A stretch of DNA of 64,000 bases. Origin: Limiplasma sp048370855 (GTDB lineage Bacteria > Bacillota > Clostridia > Christensenellales > Aristaeellaceae). Positions 24,156 through 33,782 of the stretch are shown one piece after another. The notes beneath the pieces were generated by a model. The model was given only the letters and a program-made list of their open reading frames with translations, was not told the origin of the DNA and searched no databases. Position numbers and translations under genes: made by a program. Numbering within the stretch: the stretch's first letter is position 1; every line of letters begins with the position of its first letter. The DNA lies in assembly GCA_048370855.1 (NCBI GenBank), contig DBGEOK010000008.1, positions 6,403 through 70,402 of the forward strand. Reading direction: 5' to 3'.

Positions 24156-25253
24156 TTATCGGCTTAAAATGACGCGGCAGATCAGGCGGACGTCCTCGTC
24201 TGCCAGACCGGGATAGAGCGGCAGCGTGGCGACGCTGTCGGCCGCGAGAGCGGCGATGGGCGTAAGCGACGGATCAAAGCCCGGCATACCGCGGTAGCAG
24301 GCAAAGTCGGTAATCAGGGGATAGAAGTATTTGCGGGCGTAAACGCCGTTTTCCAAAAGCCGCCCGCAGGCGGCGTCGCGCGCGGCCCTGCCGTCCCGGA
24401 ACACGACGGGATAGTACGCGTAATTGCTCTCTACGCCCGGCTGCGCTTGCGGCAGCGCCAGGCGGTCCGCGCCGCTTAGCAGCTCCTGGTACAGATCGTG
24501 GACATGCTTGCGGGCCCGGATATCCTCGGAGAGGCGCCTCAGGTTGCAAAGCCCCATCGCCGCCTGAAATTCGTTCATTTTGGCGTTCCCGCCCACGCAA
24601 ACCACGTCCTCCGGGCCGGTGATGCCGTAGTTGCGCTCCAGGCACAGCCTTTCGTTCAGGCCCGCGCTGGCCGTGGCGACCGCTCCGCCCTCGATGGTGT
24701 GAAAGACCTTGGTGGCGTGAAAGCTAAACATGGAGGCCGTTCCAAACGCGGCGGCGGAAACCCCGTTTTTTGTAACGCCAAAGGCGTGGGCCGCGTCGTA
24801 CACAAGCGGAAGGCCGTGCCTGTCGGCGAGGGCTTGGAGGGCGTCCACGTCGCAAAGGTTGCCGTAGACATGCACCGGCAGGATCGCGCAGGTTCTGCCG
24901 GTAATCAACGCCTCGGCCTTGCGGGCGTCCAGGGTAAAGTCGTCCGGGCGGACGTCGCAGAATACGGGGGTCAGGCCCTTGCGGACAATCGCGTGAACGG
25001 TGGAGGCAAAGGTAAACGGGGTGGTGACAACCTCGCCGCCGAGCTTCAGCGAAGCCAGCACGGCTTCCAGGGCCAAATGCCCGTTGGTAAACAGGGACAC
25101 GTAGGGGCTTTGCAGATATTCAGACAGGGCCGCCTCCAGCGCCAACGCCTTCACGCCGTTGTTGGTGAGCCAGCGGGTATCCCAAAGCTCGCGGATTTCC
25201 GCGCAGTATTCCTCAAAATCCGGCATGGAGCTACGGGTAACGTTGATACGCAT
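24156..25253 (-). CDS. DegT/DnrJ/EryC1/StrS sugar aminotransferase
   Basis: The 365-residue PLP enzyme has the cofactor Asp region VYDAAHAFGV, and the Schiff-base lysine lies in FSFHATKVFHTIEGGAV. The fold-type I framework (TNGHLALEAVLASL, TPFTFASTVHAIV) is intact. Family members transfer an amino group to nucleotide-linked keto-sugars. The RfbA/RfbB pair at 50-53 kb would make dTDP-4-keto-6-deoxyglucose, a plausible substrate (inference). It is part of the four-gene glycan operon, 32 bases after the GT2 gene. Confidence 0.9.
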   Translation of the reverse strand: MRINVTRSSMPDFEEYCAEIRELWDTRWLTNNGVKALALEAALSEYLQSPYVSLFTNGHLALEAVLASLKLGGEVVTTPFTFASTVHAIVRKGLTPVFCDVRPDDFTLDARKAEALITGRTCAILPVHVYGNLCDVDALQALADRHGLPLVYDAAHAFGVTKNGVSAAAFGTASMFSFHATKVFHTIEGGAVATASAGLNERLCLERNYGITGPEDVVCVGGNAKMNEFQAAMGLCNLRRLSEDIRARKHVHDLYQELLSGADRLALPQAQPGVESNYAYYPVVFRDGRAARDAACGRLLENGVYARKYFYPLITDFACYRGMPGFDPSLTPIAALAADSVATLPLYPGLADEDVRLICRVILSR

Positions 25254-25285
25254 ATCCTCATCCTTCTTTTTTCAGCGTTTGGCCG

Positions 25286-26260
25286 CTATCTGCCGCGCCG
25301 CGCCGCCCCGCTCGGGGGCAAAAGACGCTTCAGGCGGAATTTGACCCGTTGCGCGAGGGGCAGCGCCCGGTACACCCTCCGGCAGTCGGGCAGCTCCAGC
25401 ACGGTAAGGTCCGGCGCGCTGCAAAGCATCACGTAGAGATACCAGTCCCGAAAATGTCCGAGCTGCTCCGTATAACGCTTTTGGGAAAACTGATCCACGT
25501 CCCAAAGCATGTCCGCGACGCTTTGAGCCCGTTCATACGCCCGCGCGGAACCATCGCCGGACCAGCGGCTCATCGCGCCGCCCGCCACATTTTCACGGTA
25601 CACGCAGGTAAAGGCGTGCAGATAATACGCGCTTCCCGCGGCGGCGCAAAAGAGGCGGAGCTTGAGGTCGCCGTGGGGGCAACGCTTGTCCCAATAGACG
25701 CGCGGCAGGCGGGAGAGGGTTTCGCGGGGGAACAGGAAGGAGGCGGTAGGCACAAAGTTGAGCCCGCACAGCTCGCCCAGCGTATAGACCCGGTCCCGGG
25801 CGGAATATGCGGCCCGGTCCGCCTCCCGGTAGGGGATAAACTCGCGGTCCGGACGTTTCCCGCCGGCATCGTGGATATAGCCGTTGGTAAAGCAAAAGGT
25901 GCATTCCGGGCGCGACTCCATGGCGTCCACCTGGCGCTGAAGCTTGGTTTCGTCGCACCAGTAGTCGTCGCCCTCGCACAGCGCGATATACTTGCCGCGC
26001 GCGCGGGGGTAATTGAATTCGGGGTCGATGGCGACGCCCTGGGAATACTGGTTTACCGTTTGGTACAGGGGTTTGACGATATCGGGATAGCGCCGCTCGT
26101 ACCCGCGTATGATCTCGGCCGTGCCGTCCGTGGAGGCGTCGTCATGGATGAGAATTTCGATGGGAAAATCGGTTTTTTGCATTAGAAAGCTATCAAGCGC
26201 CTGGGCGATATACGGCGCCTGATTGTAGGCGGCACAGCAAATGCTGACGGTGGGCTGCAT
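25286..26260 (-). CDS. Family 2 glycosyltransferase
   Basis: The 324-residue inverting transferase has a GT-A N-terminus MQPTVSICCAAYNQAPYIAQ, a nucleotide-sugar motif IHDDASTDGTAEII and the metal-binding EGDDYW. ATG 26260 has GGAGG 8 bases upstream. The frame extends open to 26530 only as G+C shadow. It is the first gene of the minus-strand glycan operon and likely adds a sugar to the lipid-linked repeat unit. Confidence 0.9.
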   Translation of the reverse strand: MQPTVSICCAAYNQAPYIAQALDSFLMQKTDFPIEILIHDDASTDGTAEIIRGYERRYPDIVKPLYQTVNQYSQGVAIDPEFNYPRARGKYIALCEGDDYWCDETKLQRQVDAMESRPECTFCFTNGYIHDAGGKRPDREFIPYREADRAAYSARDRVYTLGELCGLNFVPTASFLFPRETLSRLPRVYWDKRCPHGDLKLRLFCAAAGSAYYLHAFTCVYRENVAGGAMSRWSGDGSARAYERAQSVADMLWDVDQFSQKRYTEQLGHFRDWYLYVMLCSAPDLTVLELPDCRRVYRALPLAQRVKFRLKRLLPPSGAARRGR

Positions 26261-26308
26261 CGAAATTTCCTCCCCGGCGGCTTGGTTTGGGTTTGCGCAT
26301 CCGAAAGC

Positions 26309-26337
26309 ATCATACCACAAAACAGGGCGTGGGAAAA
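26309..26337 (-). promoter_or_regulatory. Putative weak promoter of the glycan operon
   Basis: Minus-strand TATGAT (26314-26309) with a poor -35 (TTTTCC, 26337-26332) at 17 bases. It is divergent to the strong + strand promoter at 26400. Confidence 0.35.
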
Positions 26338-26399
26338 GCCGCGGAAAAAGAAAAGGGGGGAGGCTGCCGTCCTGCGCGCCTTTCACCCTCGCGCCGGCC

Positions 26400-26428
26400 T
26401 TGACATTGATTGAGACGGGTTTTATACT
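26400..26428 (+). promoter_or_regulatory. Consensus sigma-A promoter of the ArnT-like gene
   Basis: TTGACA (26400-26405), 17 bases, TATACT (26423-26428). It shares both hexamers and the spacer length with the promoter at 6988. Confidence 0.88.
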
Positions 26429-26507
26429 GAAACCGGTTTTGGACGGCCTGGCAATCAGGGCGGTGGAGGGGCAGGCCCTGAAGGATGAACAAAGGAGAAA
26501 GAAGCGC

Positions 26508-28001
26508 ATGAAACAAAGCCTCCTTTCCACGCGCGGAGGGCAAGCGGCGGCGTGGCGGGCGCTGCTGATGGCGGCGCTCTTTGCCGTGGGCGGCTATTTG
26601 CTGTTTGCCAATCTGGGCGCGACGCGCATCATGGATTACGACGAGGCGCGTCATGGCGTAAACGCTTACGAGATGATTCAAAACGATGATTATTTGGTTC
26701 AAACCTATGGCGGCGAGCCGGATTATTGGAATTTAAAAACGCCGCTGTCGTTTTGGAGCATCGCGCTCTCCTATCGGCTTTTTGGGTACAATGCCTTTGC
26801 GCTGCGCTTTTATAGCGCGCTGTCGGCGCTGCTGAGCATGGCGGCGCTTGCCTGCTGGGCCGTCAGGCGGTTTGGGTGGACGCCCGCGCTGGTGGCGCTG
26901 GGGGTGTTCGTCTGCAATCAGGGCCTCTACGGCAATCATTTTGCGCGCTTTGGGGATGCGGACGCGCAATATCAGCTTTTCTTCACCCTCTCGATGCTTT
27001 GTATGCTGATGGGGAGGGAGAATTTCAAATGGTTTTACGGCGCGGCGTTTTGCTTTGCGCTGGCGTTTATGGTCAAGGCGGCGCACGCGGCGACGATTCC
27101 CGTGATTTGCGCGCTGTTCGTCCTATGCACGGGCCAATGGAAACGGCTGAACTGGAGGCGCGTGCTGCTGCTCATGGCGTGGGGGCTTGCGCCGATTGCC
27201 GCGTGGGCCGCCGCCCGCTATTCGCGGGACGGCACGGCGTTCCTGGTCGGCATGGTCAAAACGGACGTCGTCGACCGCGTGGGCGGGTCTGCCTTCCTTT
27301 CCAATATTTCCCTTGCCAAGCTCTGGTATTATCTTGACGCTATCTTTAAGCGGCCGGCGCTGATCGTTGGACTGGCGCTTTGCGTTGCCTGCGCGGTTCT
27401 GGCGGCGGCGGGGCGCGTCCGGCTGACGAGGACGTGCAAGGACGCGCTGATTGGCACGCTTTTATGGCTTTTTGTGCCGGTGATCCTCTATACGCTGACG
27501 GGCACCGGCTATCTGTGGTATGTGTATTCCGGCTTCATGGCGATGCCCGCGCTGACCGCCGTAATGGTGAGGGCGGCGCAGGACGCGCCCGGCAAGCGGG
27601 GGTGGCTGCGCCTGTCGATCGGCGCGGCGGCGGTCGCGCTGTGCGTGATAGGGCTTCAGCTTATCCTGACCGCCCCGAGTCAAATCCTTCCCAACAGCTA
27701 CCAGGAGGTCGTCAGGGAATACCTCGACAGGGAGTCGGACAGCGGCATGCATCTATACGTCCAATATAATGAAGAGGAAAATGGCTCGCCCATTGTCCGG
27801 TGGACGCCCGGGGACCGGCTGGCGGCGGTTTTGGCGGGCGACGTGACGTGCCTGGACGGGGGCGCGGCGGCGTTTGACGAGGACGAGGAAGGCGCGATGC
27901 TCTTGATTGGGCTTGACAACAATAGGGACGAGATAGACCGGCTGATGGGATATTGCATCCCGAGGAGCTTCCAAGGCCGCGTATATCTGCTTGAAAAATA
28001 A
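26508..28001 (+). CDS. ArnT/PMT-like membrane glycosyltransferase (GT39/GT83 type)
   Basis: The 497-residue protein has about 11-12 membrane helices. The first extracytoplasmic loop carries the catalytic-type acidic motif MDYDEARHGVNAYEM, as in ArnT and protein O-mannosyltransferases, and NHFARFGDADAQYQ lies in the next loop. It would transfer a sugar from a polyprenyl-phosphate donor to a surface acceptor. ATG 26508 has AAAGGAG about 10 bases upstream and follows the promoter. It is divergent from the glycan operon and functionally related to it by context. Confidence 0.85.
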   Translation: MKQSLLSTRGGQAAAWRALLMAALFAVGGYLLFANLGATRIMDYDEARHGVNAYEMIQNDDYLVQTYGGEPDYWNLKTPLSFWSIALSYRLFGYNAFALRFYSALSALLSMAALACWAVRRFGWTPALVALGVFVCNQGLYGNHFARFGDADAQYQLFFTLSMLCMLMGRENFKWFYGAAFCFALAFMVKAAHAATIPVICALFVLCTGQWKRLNWRRVLLLMAWGLAPIAAWAAARYSRDGTAFLVGMVKTDVVDRVGGSAFLSNISLAKLWYYLDAIFKRPALIVGLALCVACAVLAAAGRVRLTRTCKDALIGTLLWLFVPVILYTLTGTGYLWYVYSGFMAMPALTAVMVRAAQDAPGKRGWLRLSIGAAAVALCVIGLQLILTAPSQILPNSYQEVVREYLDRESDSGMHLYVQYNEEENGSPIVRWTPGDRLAAVLAGDVTCLDGGAAAFDEDEEGAMLLIGLDNNRDEIDRLMGYCIPRSFQGRVYLLEK

Positions 28002-28143
28002 GCGACGCCGCGCGGGCCGTCGAGGTTCAGGGAAAAGGACAGGCACGAAGGATACTCCCGGGCGCGTGTTCATTCTGACGCGCGCATAAGCCCCTTTCTT
28101 ATCTCTTTGCGGGTTGAAAAAACAAAAAATATTGTATCAGCTA
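28002..28143. other. Gap between ArnT-like gene and S10 promoter
   Basis: Non-coding. It becomes A+T-rich toward the promoter (28110-28145). No clear terminator for the preceding gene is seen. Confidence 0.4.
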
Positions 28144-28172
28144 TTGCATTCACGGCTGATTTGTTTTATACT
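28144..28172 (+). promoter_or_regulatory. Promoter of the S10-spc ribosomal operon
   Basis: TTGCAT (28144-28149), 17 bases, TATACT (28167-28172). The -35 is imperfect, but the same TTGCAT-17-TATAAT arrangement precedes rfbA. Confidence 0.65.
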
Positions 28173-28179
28173 ACTGAAG

Positions 28180-28424
28180 CTGTCTGTTTAGGGATGAAGC
28201 GATAAGTTGCCGCCATGGCCATGGCGGGTAATTATCGCGGACCAGCCCGGCAATCGGGCGACGGACTTGAGACACCGCACGGGACGCGTGCAATGCGGCC
28301 GCGGCGGGGCGCTTCTCACGCCGCCGCGCTGAACGGGAAGGCGAGGGTTGCCTCGCTTGTTCAAAAGCGGTCGATGGACACACCCGGAGCGGTGTACTTG
28401 AGACGAAATCAAGGAGGAACGAAA
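28180..28424 (+). promoter_or_regulatory. Long structured leader of the S10 operon
   Basis: About 245 nt lie between the promoter and rpsJ and can form several hairpins, such as GCGGCGGGGCGC...CGCCGCC-type near 28300-28330 and AGGCGAGGGTTGCCTCGCTT near 28340. Ribosomal operons are often autoregulated through leader binding by L4 or another r-protein. That role here is inference from length and position. Confidence 0.45.
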
Positions 28425-28739
28425 ATGGCCAACCAGAAAATCCGTATCAAGCTGAAGGCTTACGAGCACAACCTGATCGATCAGTCCTCCGAGCGGATCG
28501 TGGAGACCGCGAAGCGGACGGGCGCGAAGGTATCGGGCCCCATTCCACTGCCGACGGAAAAGGAAATCGTCACCATCCTTCGCGCGCCCCACAAGTACAA
28601 GGATAGCCGCGAGCAGTTCGAAATGCGCACCCACAAGCGCCTGATCGACATTCACAACCCCAATCCGCGCACGGTCGACGCCATGATGAAGCTGGATCTT
28701 CCTGCCGGTGTCGAGATCGAAATCAAGCTCAATAACTAA
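28425..28739 (+). CDS. rpsJ: 30S ribosomal protein S10
   Basis: The 104-residue S10/NusE is a component of the 30S head and of antitermination complexes. Diagnostic stretches are MANQKIRIKLKAYEHNLID and EMRTHKRLIDIHNP. AAGGAGG precedes ATG 28425. The frame is open upstream to 28215 only as leader shadow. It is the first gene of the S10-spc operon. Confidence 0.98.
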   Translation: MANQKIRIKLKAYEHNLIDQSSERIVETAKRTGAKVSGPIPLPTEKEIVTILRAPHKYKDSREQFEMRTHKRLIDIHNPNPRTVDAMMKLDLPAGVEIEIKLNN

Positions 28740-28757
28740 TGCAGGAGGTACGACATC

Positions 28758-29399
28758 ATGAAAAAAGCGATCGTAGGCAAGAAGATCGGCATGACGCAGG
28801 TTTTCACCGATGACGGCCGCCTCGTACCCGTGACGGTGGTGGAGGCTGGCCCCTGCAAGGTGGTGCAGAAGAAGACCACGGAATCCGACGGTTACGACGC
28901 CGTTCAGGTGGGCTTTGACACCTATGCGGAAAACCGCGCCAAGAAGCTCGTCAATAAGCCCATGGCGGGCCATTTCAAAAAAGCGGGCGTGGAACCCGCC
29001 CGATATTTGCGGGAGTTCCGGCTGGACGACGTGGCGGCGCTGGACGTTGGCAGCGCCCTGACCGTTTCCCAATTTGAGGCCGGCGAAAAAATTGACGTCA
29101 GCGGCGTCAGCAAGGGCCACGGCTTTACCGGCGCCATCCAGCGCTGGAACCAGCACACGGGACCCATGGCGCACGGCTCCAAATATCACCGCGGCGTAGG
29201 CTCCATGAGCGCTAACTCCGATCCTTCCCGCGTGTTTAAAAACAAGCATATGCCCGGCCATTACGGCGTGGAGCGCGTGACCGTTCAGAACCTGGAGATC
29301 GTCCGGGTAGACGCCGAGCGCAACCTGCTCCTCATCAAGGGCGCGGTGCCCGGCCCCAACGGCGGCTTGCTGCTCGTGCGCAACGCCTGCAAGGCTTGA
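28758..29399 (+). CDS. rplC: 50S ribosomal protein L3
   Basis: The 213-residue L3 begins MKKAIVGKKIGMTQVF and carries the conserved loop HTGPMAHGSKYHRGVGSM that reaches toward the peptidyl-transferase region. AGGAGG precedes the ATG. The 85-base gap to rplD holds a small perfect hairpin GCAGCGC-TCAG-GCGCTGC (about 29422-29439) just after an AGGAGG. It could affect rplD expression. Confidence 0.98.
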   Translation: MKKAIVGKKIGMTQVFTDDGRLVPVTVVEAGPCKVVQKKTTESDGYDAVQVGFDTYAENRAKKLVNKPMAGHFKKAGVEPARYLREFRLDDVAALDVGSALTVSQFEAGEKIDVSGVSKGHGFTGAIQRWNQHTGPMAHGSKYHRGVGSMSANSDPSRVFKNKHMPGHYGVERVTVQNLEIVRVDAERNLLLIKGAVPGPNGGLLLVRNACKA

Positions 29400-29484
29400 G
29401 GCGCCCCATCCAATAGGAGGCAGCGCTCAGGCGCTGCGAGCCGACTTTATGAAAGCACCCTGAATGAAGGAGGAAATCAACACC

Positions 29485-30108
29485 ATGCCTAAGACTGCAC
29501 TGTATAACATGGAAGGCGCGGCCATCGGCGAGGTTGAGCTGAGCGAGGCAATCTTCGCCGCTCCTATCAATACCGCCGCCATGCATTTGGTCGTTCGCTC
29601 CATACTGGCCAACAAGCGCCAGGGCACCCAAAGCGCCCTGACCCGCGGCGAGGTCCGCGGCGGCGGCCGGAAGATCTACCGCCAGAAGGGCACGGGCAAC
29701 GCGCGCCATCACGGCAACCGCGCGCCCCAGTTTAAGCACGGCGGCGTCGTGTTTGCGCCCAAGCCCCGCGATTATGTCATCAACGTCCCCAAGAAGGTGC
29801 GCCGCCTTGCCTTCAAGAGCGCGATGACCTCCAAGCTCAACGCCGGAGACATCATCGTGGTGGACAGCCTGAAGCTGGACGAACCCAAGACGAAGCTGAT
29901 GGCGAAGTTCCTGGAGGGCTTCGAGCTGAAGAACCTGACGATGCTGGTGCTCCCCGGCCGCGACGAGACGCTCGCGCGCGCGGGCGGCAACATCGAAAAG
30001 CTTCAGACTTCCTACGTCAACACGCTGAACGTGTACGATATCCTGAAAGCCGGCAAGATCATCCTGACGCAGGATGCCTTGAAGGGCGTAGAGGAGGTTT
30101 ACGCATGA
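29485..30108 (+). CDS. rplD: 50S ribosomal protein L4
   Basis: The 207-residue L4 has a conserved extended loop GGGRKIYRQKGTGNARHG-type that lines the exit tunnel. The start ATG 29485 (MPKTALYNMEG) is chosen over 29464 because AGGAGG lies between the two. The stop overlaps the rplW start as ATGA. L4 is the classic autoregulator of S10 operons in proteobacteria. Whether it regulates here is unknown. Confidence 0.97.
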   Translation: MPKTALYNMEGAAIGEVELSEAIFAAPINTAAMHLVVRSILANKRQGTQSALTRGEVRGGGRKIYRQKGTGNARHHGNRAPQFKHGGVVFAPKPRDYVINVPKKVRRLAFKSAMTSKLNAGDIIVVDSLKLDEPKTKLMAKFLEGFELKNLTMLVLPGRDETLARAGGNIEKLQTSYVNTLNVYDILKAGKIILTQDALKGVEEVYA

Positions 30109-30404
30109 AAAACCCGCACGATGTGATCCTTCGCCCCGTGCTGACCGAGGCCTCCTACGACGGCTTCGCGGACAAGCGATATGTATTCGAGGTTCAGAAG
30201 ACCGCCAACAAGACCGAGATCAAGCTTGCGCTCGAGGCGATCTTCAAGGGCATCAAGGTAGAGAAGGTCAATACCCTCCGCACCATCGGCAAGATCAAGC
30301 GCCAGGGCAGAACCTCCGGACGCACCCCGGAAATCAAAAAGGCCTATGTAACCCTCACGGAGGACTCCAAGCCCATCGAGTTCTTCGAAGGCATGGCCGA
30401 CTAA
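30105..30404 (+). CDS. rplW: 50S ribosomal protein L23
   Basis: The 99-residue tunnel-exit protein is a docking site for trigger factor and SRP. HDVILRPVLTEASYD and VEKVNTLRTIGKIKRQGR are typical. It starts within the rplD stop codon (ATGA), indicating coupling. Confidence 0.98.
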   Translation: MKNPHDVILRPVLTEASYDGFADKRYVFEVQKTANKTEIKLALEAIFKGIKVEKVNTLRTIGKIKRQGRTSGRTPEIKKAYVTLTEDSKPIEFFEGMAD

Positions 30405-30424
30405 AGCAGGGAGGACTAGACAGA

Positions 30425-31255
<831 letters not shown>

Positions 31256-31288
31256 GCCCATGCATCCAAGGAAGGAGGAAGCCTCTCA

Positions 31289-31567
31289 ATGAGCCGTTCC
31301 ATTAAGAAGGGACCTTTTGTCAGCCAGGCGCTCTTAAAGCGCATCACCGAGATGAATGCCTCCGGCAAGAAGGCGGTCGCCAAGACGTGGTCTCGCGCGT
31401 CCACCATCTTCCCGGATTTCGTAGGTCACACCATCGCCGTTCATGACGGTCGCAAGCATGTGCCCGTCTACATTACCGAGGACATGGTGGGCCATAAGCT
31501 GGGCGAGTTCGCCCCCACCCGGACCTATCGCGGCCATGCCGGTGAAAAGTCCACCGGCAAGAAGTAA
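31289..31567 (+). CDS. rpsS: 30S ribosomal protein S19
   Basis: The 92-residue protein of the 30S head includes MSRSIKKGPFVSQALLKRI and VYITEDMVGHKLGEFAPTRT. AAGGAAGGAGG lies upstream. It follows rplB by 33 bases in the standard order. Confidence 0.98.
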   Translation: MSRSIKKGPFVSQALLKRITEMNASGKKAVAKTWSRASTIFPDFVGHTIAVHDGRKHVPVYITEDMVGHKLGEFAPTRTYRGHAGEKSTGKK

Positions 31568-31586
31568 GCGGAAGGAGTGAGTTTCC

Positions 31587-31970
31587 ATGGCAAGCAACAC
31601 CCAGAAGAAGGCGCAAGCCCACATGGCGGCCCGCGATACTCGCCCGTCCGCTCACGCCAAGTACGTGCGCATCTCTTCCCGCAAGGTCAAGATCGTGATC
31701 GACCTGATTCGCGGGAAGAACGTGGACGACGCGCTGGCGATTCTGCAATATACCCCCAAGGCGGCCGCGCCGGTCGTGCATAAGCTCCTGTCCAGCGCAG
31801 TGGCCAACGCCGTCAACAACAGCGAGATGGACCGCAAGTCCCTCTACGTTGCCGAAGTGTACGCCAACCCAGGCCCCACGCTGAAGCGCTACGTCGCCCG
31901 TTCCCGCGGCAGCGCGTCCCCCATCCTCAAGCGCACCAGCCACATCAGCGTGGTGCTGGACCAGAAGTAA
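31587..31970 (+). CDS. rplV: 50S ribosomal protein L22
   Basis: The 127-residue tunnel-wall protein contains RISSRKVKIVIDLIRGKNVDDA and the C-terminal hook KRYVARSRGSASPILKRTSHI. It has a 14-residue basic extension before the usual start of homology. Confidence 0.98.
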   Translation: MASNTQKKAQAHMAARDTRPSAHAKYVRISSRKVKIVIDLIRGKNVDDALAILQYTPKAAAPVVHKLLSSAVANAVNNSEMDRKSLYVAEVYANPGPTLKRYVARSRGSASPILKRTSHISVVLDQK

Positions 31971-31988
31971 TCCAAGGGAGGTTTATCA

Positions 31989-32663
31989 ATGGGTCAGAAA
32001 GTAAATCCCCACGGTGCTCGCGTTGGCGGTATCTTCAATTGGAGCACCCGCTGGTATGCCGGCAAAAAGGATTTCGCGAATAACCTCGTCGAGGATTACA
32101 AGCTTCGCGAAATGCTCAAGCAGAAGTATTACGCCACCGGTATCAGCCACATCGATATCGAGCGCAGCGCCAACCGCGTCACCATCAACATCTTTACCGC
32201 CAAGCCCGGCATGATTATCGGCCGCGGCGGCGCGGGCATCGAGGCGCTCAAGAAGGACATTGAAAAGTTCCTGGGCCGCTCCGCCAACATCAATATTATG
32301 GAGATCAAGGCGCCGGACACCAACGCCCAGCTTGTGGCCGAAAACATCGCCCAGCAACTGGAAAAACGCATCTCCTTCCGCCGCGCGATGAAGCAGAGCA
32401 TGCAGCGCGCCATGCGCGCCGGCGCAAAGGGGATGAAGACCACCGTGAGCGGTCGCCTGGGCGGCGCGGACATCGCCCGTACCGAGCATTACCACGAGGG
32501 GTCCATCCCCCTGCAAACGCTTCGCGCCGATATTGATTACGGCTTCGCAGAAGCCAAGACCACGTATGGCCGCTTGGGCGTCAAAGTCTGGGTGTACAAG
32601 GGACAAAAGCTTCCCAAGCCCAAGAAAGCGCCGGTCGCCGCCAAAACCGAAGGAGGCAGATAA
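31989..32663 (+). CDS. rpsC: 30S ribosomal protein S3
   Basis: The 224-residue S3 begins MGQKVNPHGARVGG and has the KH-domain motif GMIIGRGGAGIEALK and EHYHEGSIPLQTLRADIDYG. It lies at the mRNA entry tunnel. It ends in a Lys/Pro-rich tail three bases before rplP. Confidence 0.98.
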   Translation: MGQKVNPHGARVGGIFNWSTRWYAGKKDFANNLVEDYKLREMLKQKYYATGISHIDIERSANRVTINIFTAKPGMIIGRGGAGIEALKKDIEKFLGRSANINIMEIKAPDTNAQLVAENIAQQLEKRISFRRAMKQSMQRAMRAGAKGMKTTVSGRLGGADIARTEHYHEGSIPLQTLRADIDYGFAEAKTTYGRLGVKVWVYKGQKLPKPKKAPVAAKTEGGR

Positions 32664-32666
32664 GCT

Positions 32667-33104
32667 ATGTTGATGCCCAAGAGAGTCAAGCGCCGCCGCG
32701 TTTTCCGCGGCCGCATGAAGGGCAAGGCCACGCGCGGAAACTTTCTTGCCTACGGCGAGTTTGGCCTTGTCGCCACCGAGCCCTGCTGGGTGACCAGCCA
32801 GCAGATCGAGGCGGCTCGTATCGCCCTGACGCGCTATACCAAGCGCGGAGGTCAGGTGTGGATTAAGATTTTTCCCGACAAGCCCGTCACCGAGAAGCCT
32901 GCCGAAACCCGCATGGGCAGCGGCAAGGGCTCTCCCGAGTATTGGGTGGCGGTGGTAAAGCCCGGCCGCGTATTGTTTGAAATCGCGGGCGTGCCGGAGG
33001 AAACGGCGCGCGAGGCCCTGCGTTTGGCCTCGCATAAGCTGCCCCTCAAAACCAAGCTCCTCGCGCGTGAGGACAAAAAAGAAGCGGGTGGTGAGGCACA
33101 ATGA
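32667..33104 (+). CDS. rplP: 50S ribosomal protein L16
   Basis: The 145-residue L16 begins MLMPKRVKRRRVFRGRMKG and includes WVTSQQIEAARIALTR and KPVTEKPAETRMGSGKG, near the A-site tRNA. AGGAGG precedes it at the end of rpsC. The stop overlaps rpmC as ATGA. Confidence 0.98.
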   Translation: MLMPKRVKRRRVFRGRMKGKATRGNFLAYGEFGLVATEPCWVTSQQIEAARIALTRYTKRGGQVWIKIFPDKPVTEKPAETRMGSGKGSPEYWVAVVKPGRVLFEIAGVPEETAREALRLASHKLPLKTKLLAREDKKEAGGEAQ

Positions 33105-33301
33105 AGGCCAAGGAGCTCCAAGCAATGAACAAGACCGAGCTTGAAAACAAGGTTGGCGAACTGAAGTCAGAGCTTTTCAACCTTCGTTTCCAGCTCGCCA
33201 CCGGTCAGCTGCAAAACACCATGGTCATTGCCAGCACCAAGCGCGATATCGCCCGCTGCATGACCATCCTTCGTCAGCTCGAACAAAAAGACGCCCAGTA
33301 A
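33101..33301 (+). CDS. rpmC: 50S ribosomal protein L29
   Basis: The 66-residue two-helix protein is next to L23. MKAKELQAMNKTELENKV and ELFNLRFQLATGQLQNT are characteristic. It overlaps rplP by 4 bases. Confidence 0.98.
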   Translation: MKAKELQAMNKTELENKVGELKSELFNLRFQLATGQLQNTMVIASTKRDIARCMTILRQLEQKDAQ

Positions 33302-33336
33302 GGGCTTAGACTTTTAAGAAGGAGGCAGCCGCTTCA

Positions 33337-33597
33337 ATGTCTGAACAAAGAGGACTCCGCAAGACCCGCGAGGGCGTGGTGGTAAGCGACAAGATGGATA
33401 AAACCATCGTCGTGGAAATCAAGACCCGCGTGCGTCATCCGCTGTATGGCAAAATTATGAACCAGACGAGCAAGCTCAAGGCTCATGACGAGAAGAACGA
33501 GTGTGGCGTGGGCGACCGCGTGCGCGTGATGGAAACCCGTCCCCTGAGCCGTGAAAAGCGCTGGCGCTTGGTTGAGATTGTCGAAAAAGCCAAGTAA
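33337..33597 (+). CDS. rpsQ: 30S ribosomal protein S17
   Basis: The 86-residue 16S-binding protein includes RKTREGVVVSDKMDKTIVV and ETRPLSREKRWRLVEIVEKAK. The normally tight junction with rplN is widened here to 185 bases (see the following feature). Confidence 0.98.
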   Translation: MSEQRGLRKTREGVVVSDKMDKTIVVEIKTRVRHPLYGKIMNQTSKLKAHDEKNECGVGDRVRVMETRPLSREKRWRLVEIVEKAK

Positions 33598-33782
33598 TGG
33601 CCCGGCCCTCATCAGGCTCCCCGGGGAAGGGCGAAGGCCCGGAATGCGGCTTGCGTTTTGCATAGCGAAATGCAAGGCGGCCCCGGCCGCGCAGAAGGCG
33701 CGGGCGGAGGATGATGGGCGCTCCTACCTAATTTATGGGGCGGCCAATGGCTCCCCCAATTCCGACAAGGAGGAAAAACCGT
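33598..33782 (+). other. Unusual 185-base gap inside the ribosomal operon (rpsQ-rplN)
   Basis: No gene is seen. Contains a hairpin CTTGCGTTT/AAATGCAAG (33650-33658 with 33668-33676, one G.U) flanked by GCGG/GGCGG, then GGCCCCGGCC and other GC palindromes. Neighbouring operon gaps are mostly -4 to 35 bases, with the largest otherwise 85 bases between rplC and rplD. There is no convincing internal promoter. An inserted structured element or a regulatory RNA is possible. Confidence 0.5.

Noticed and set aside
33579..33782. A fourth A element after rpsQ (GTCGAAAAAGC occurs at the end of rpsQ)
   Set aside because: The motif is coding sequence for Val-Glu-Lys-Ala. No matching CTG end or flanking duplication follows.
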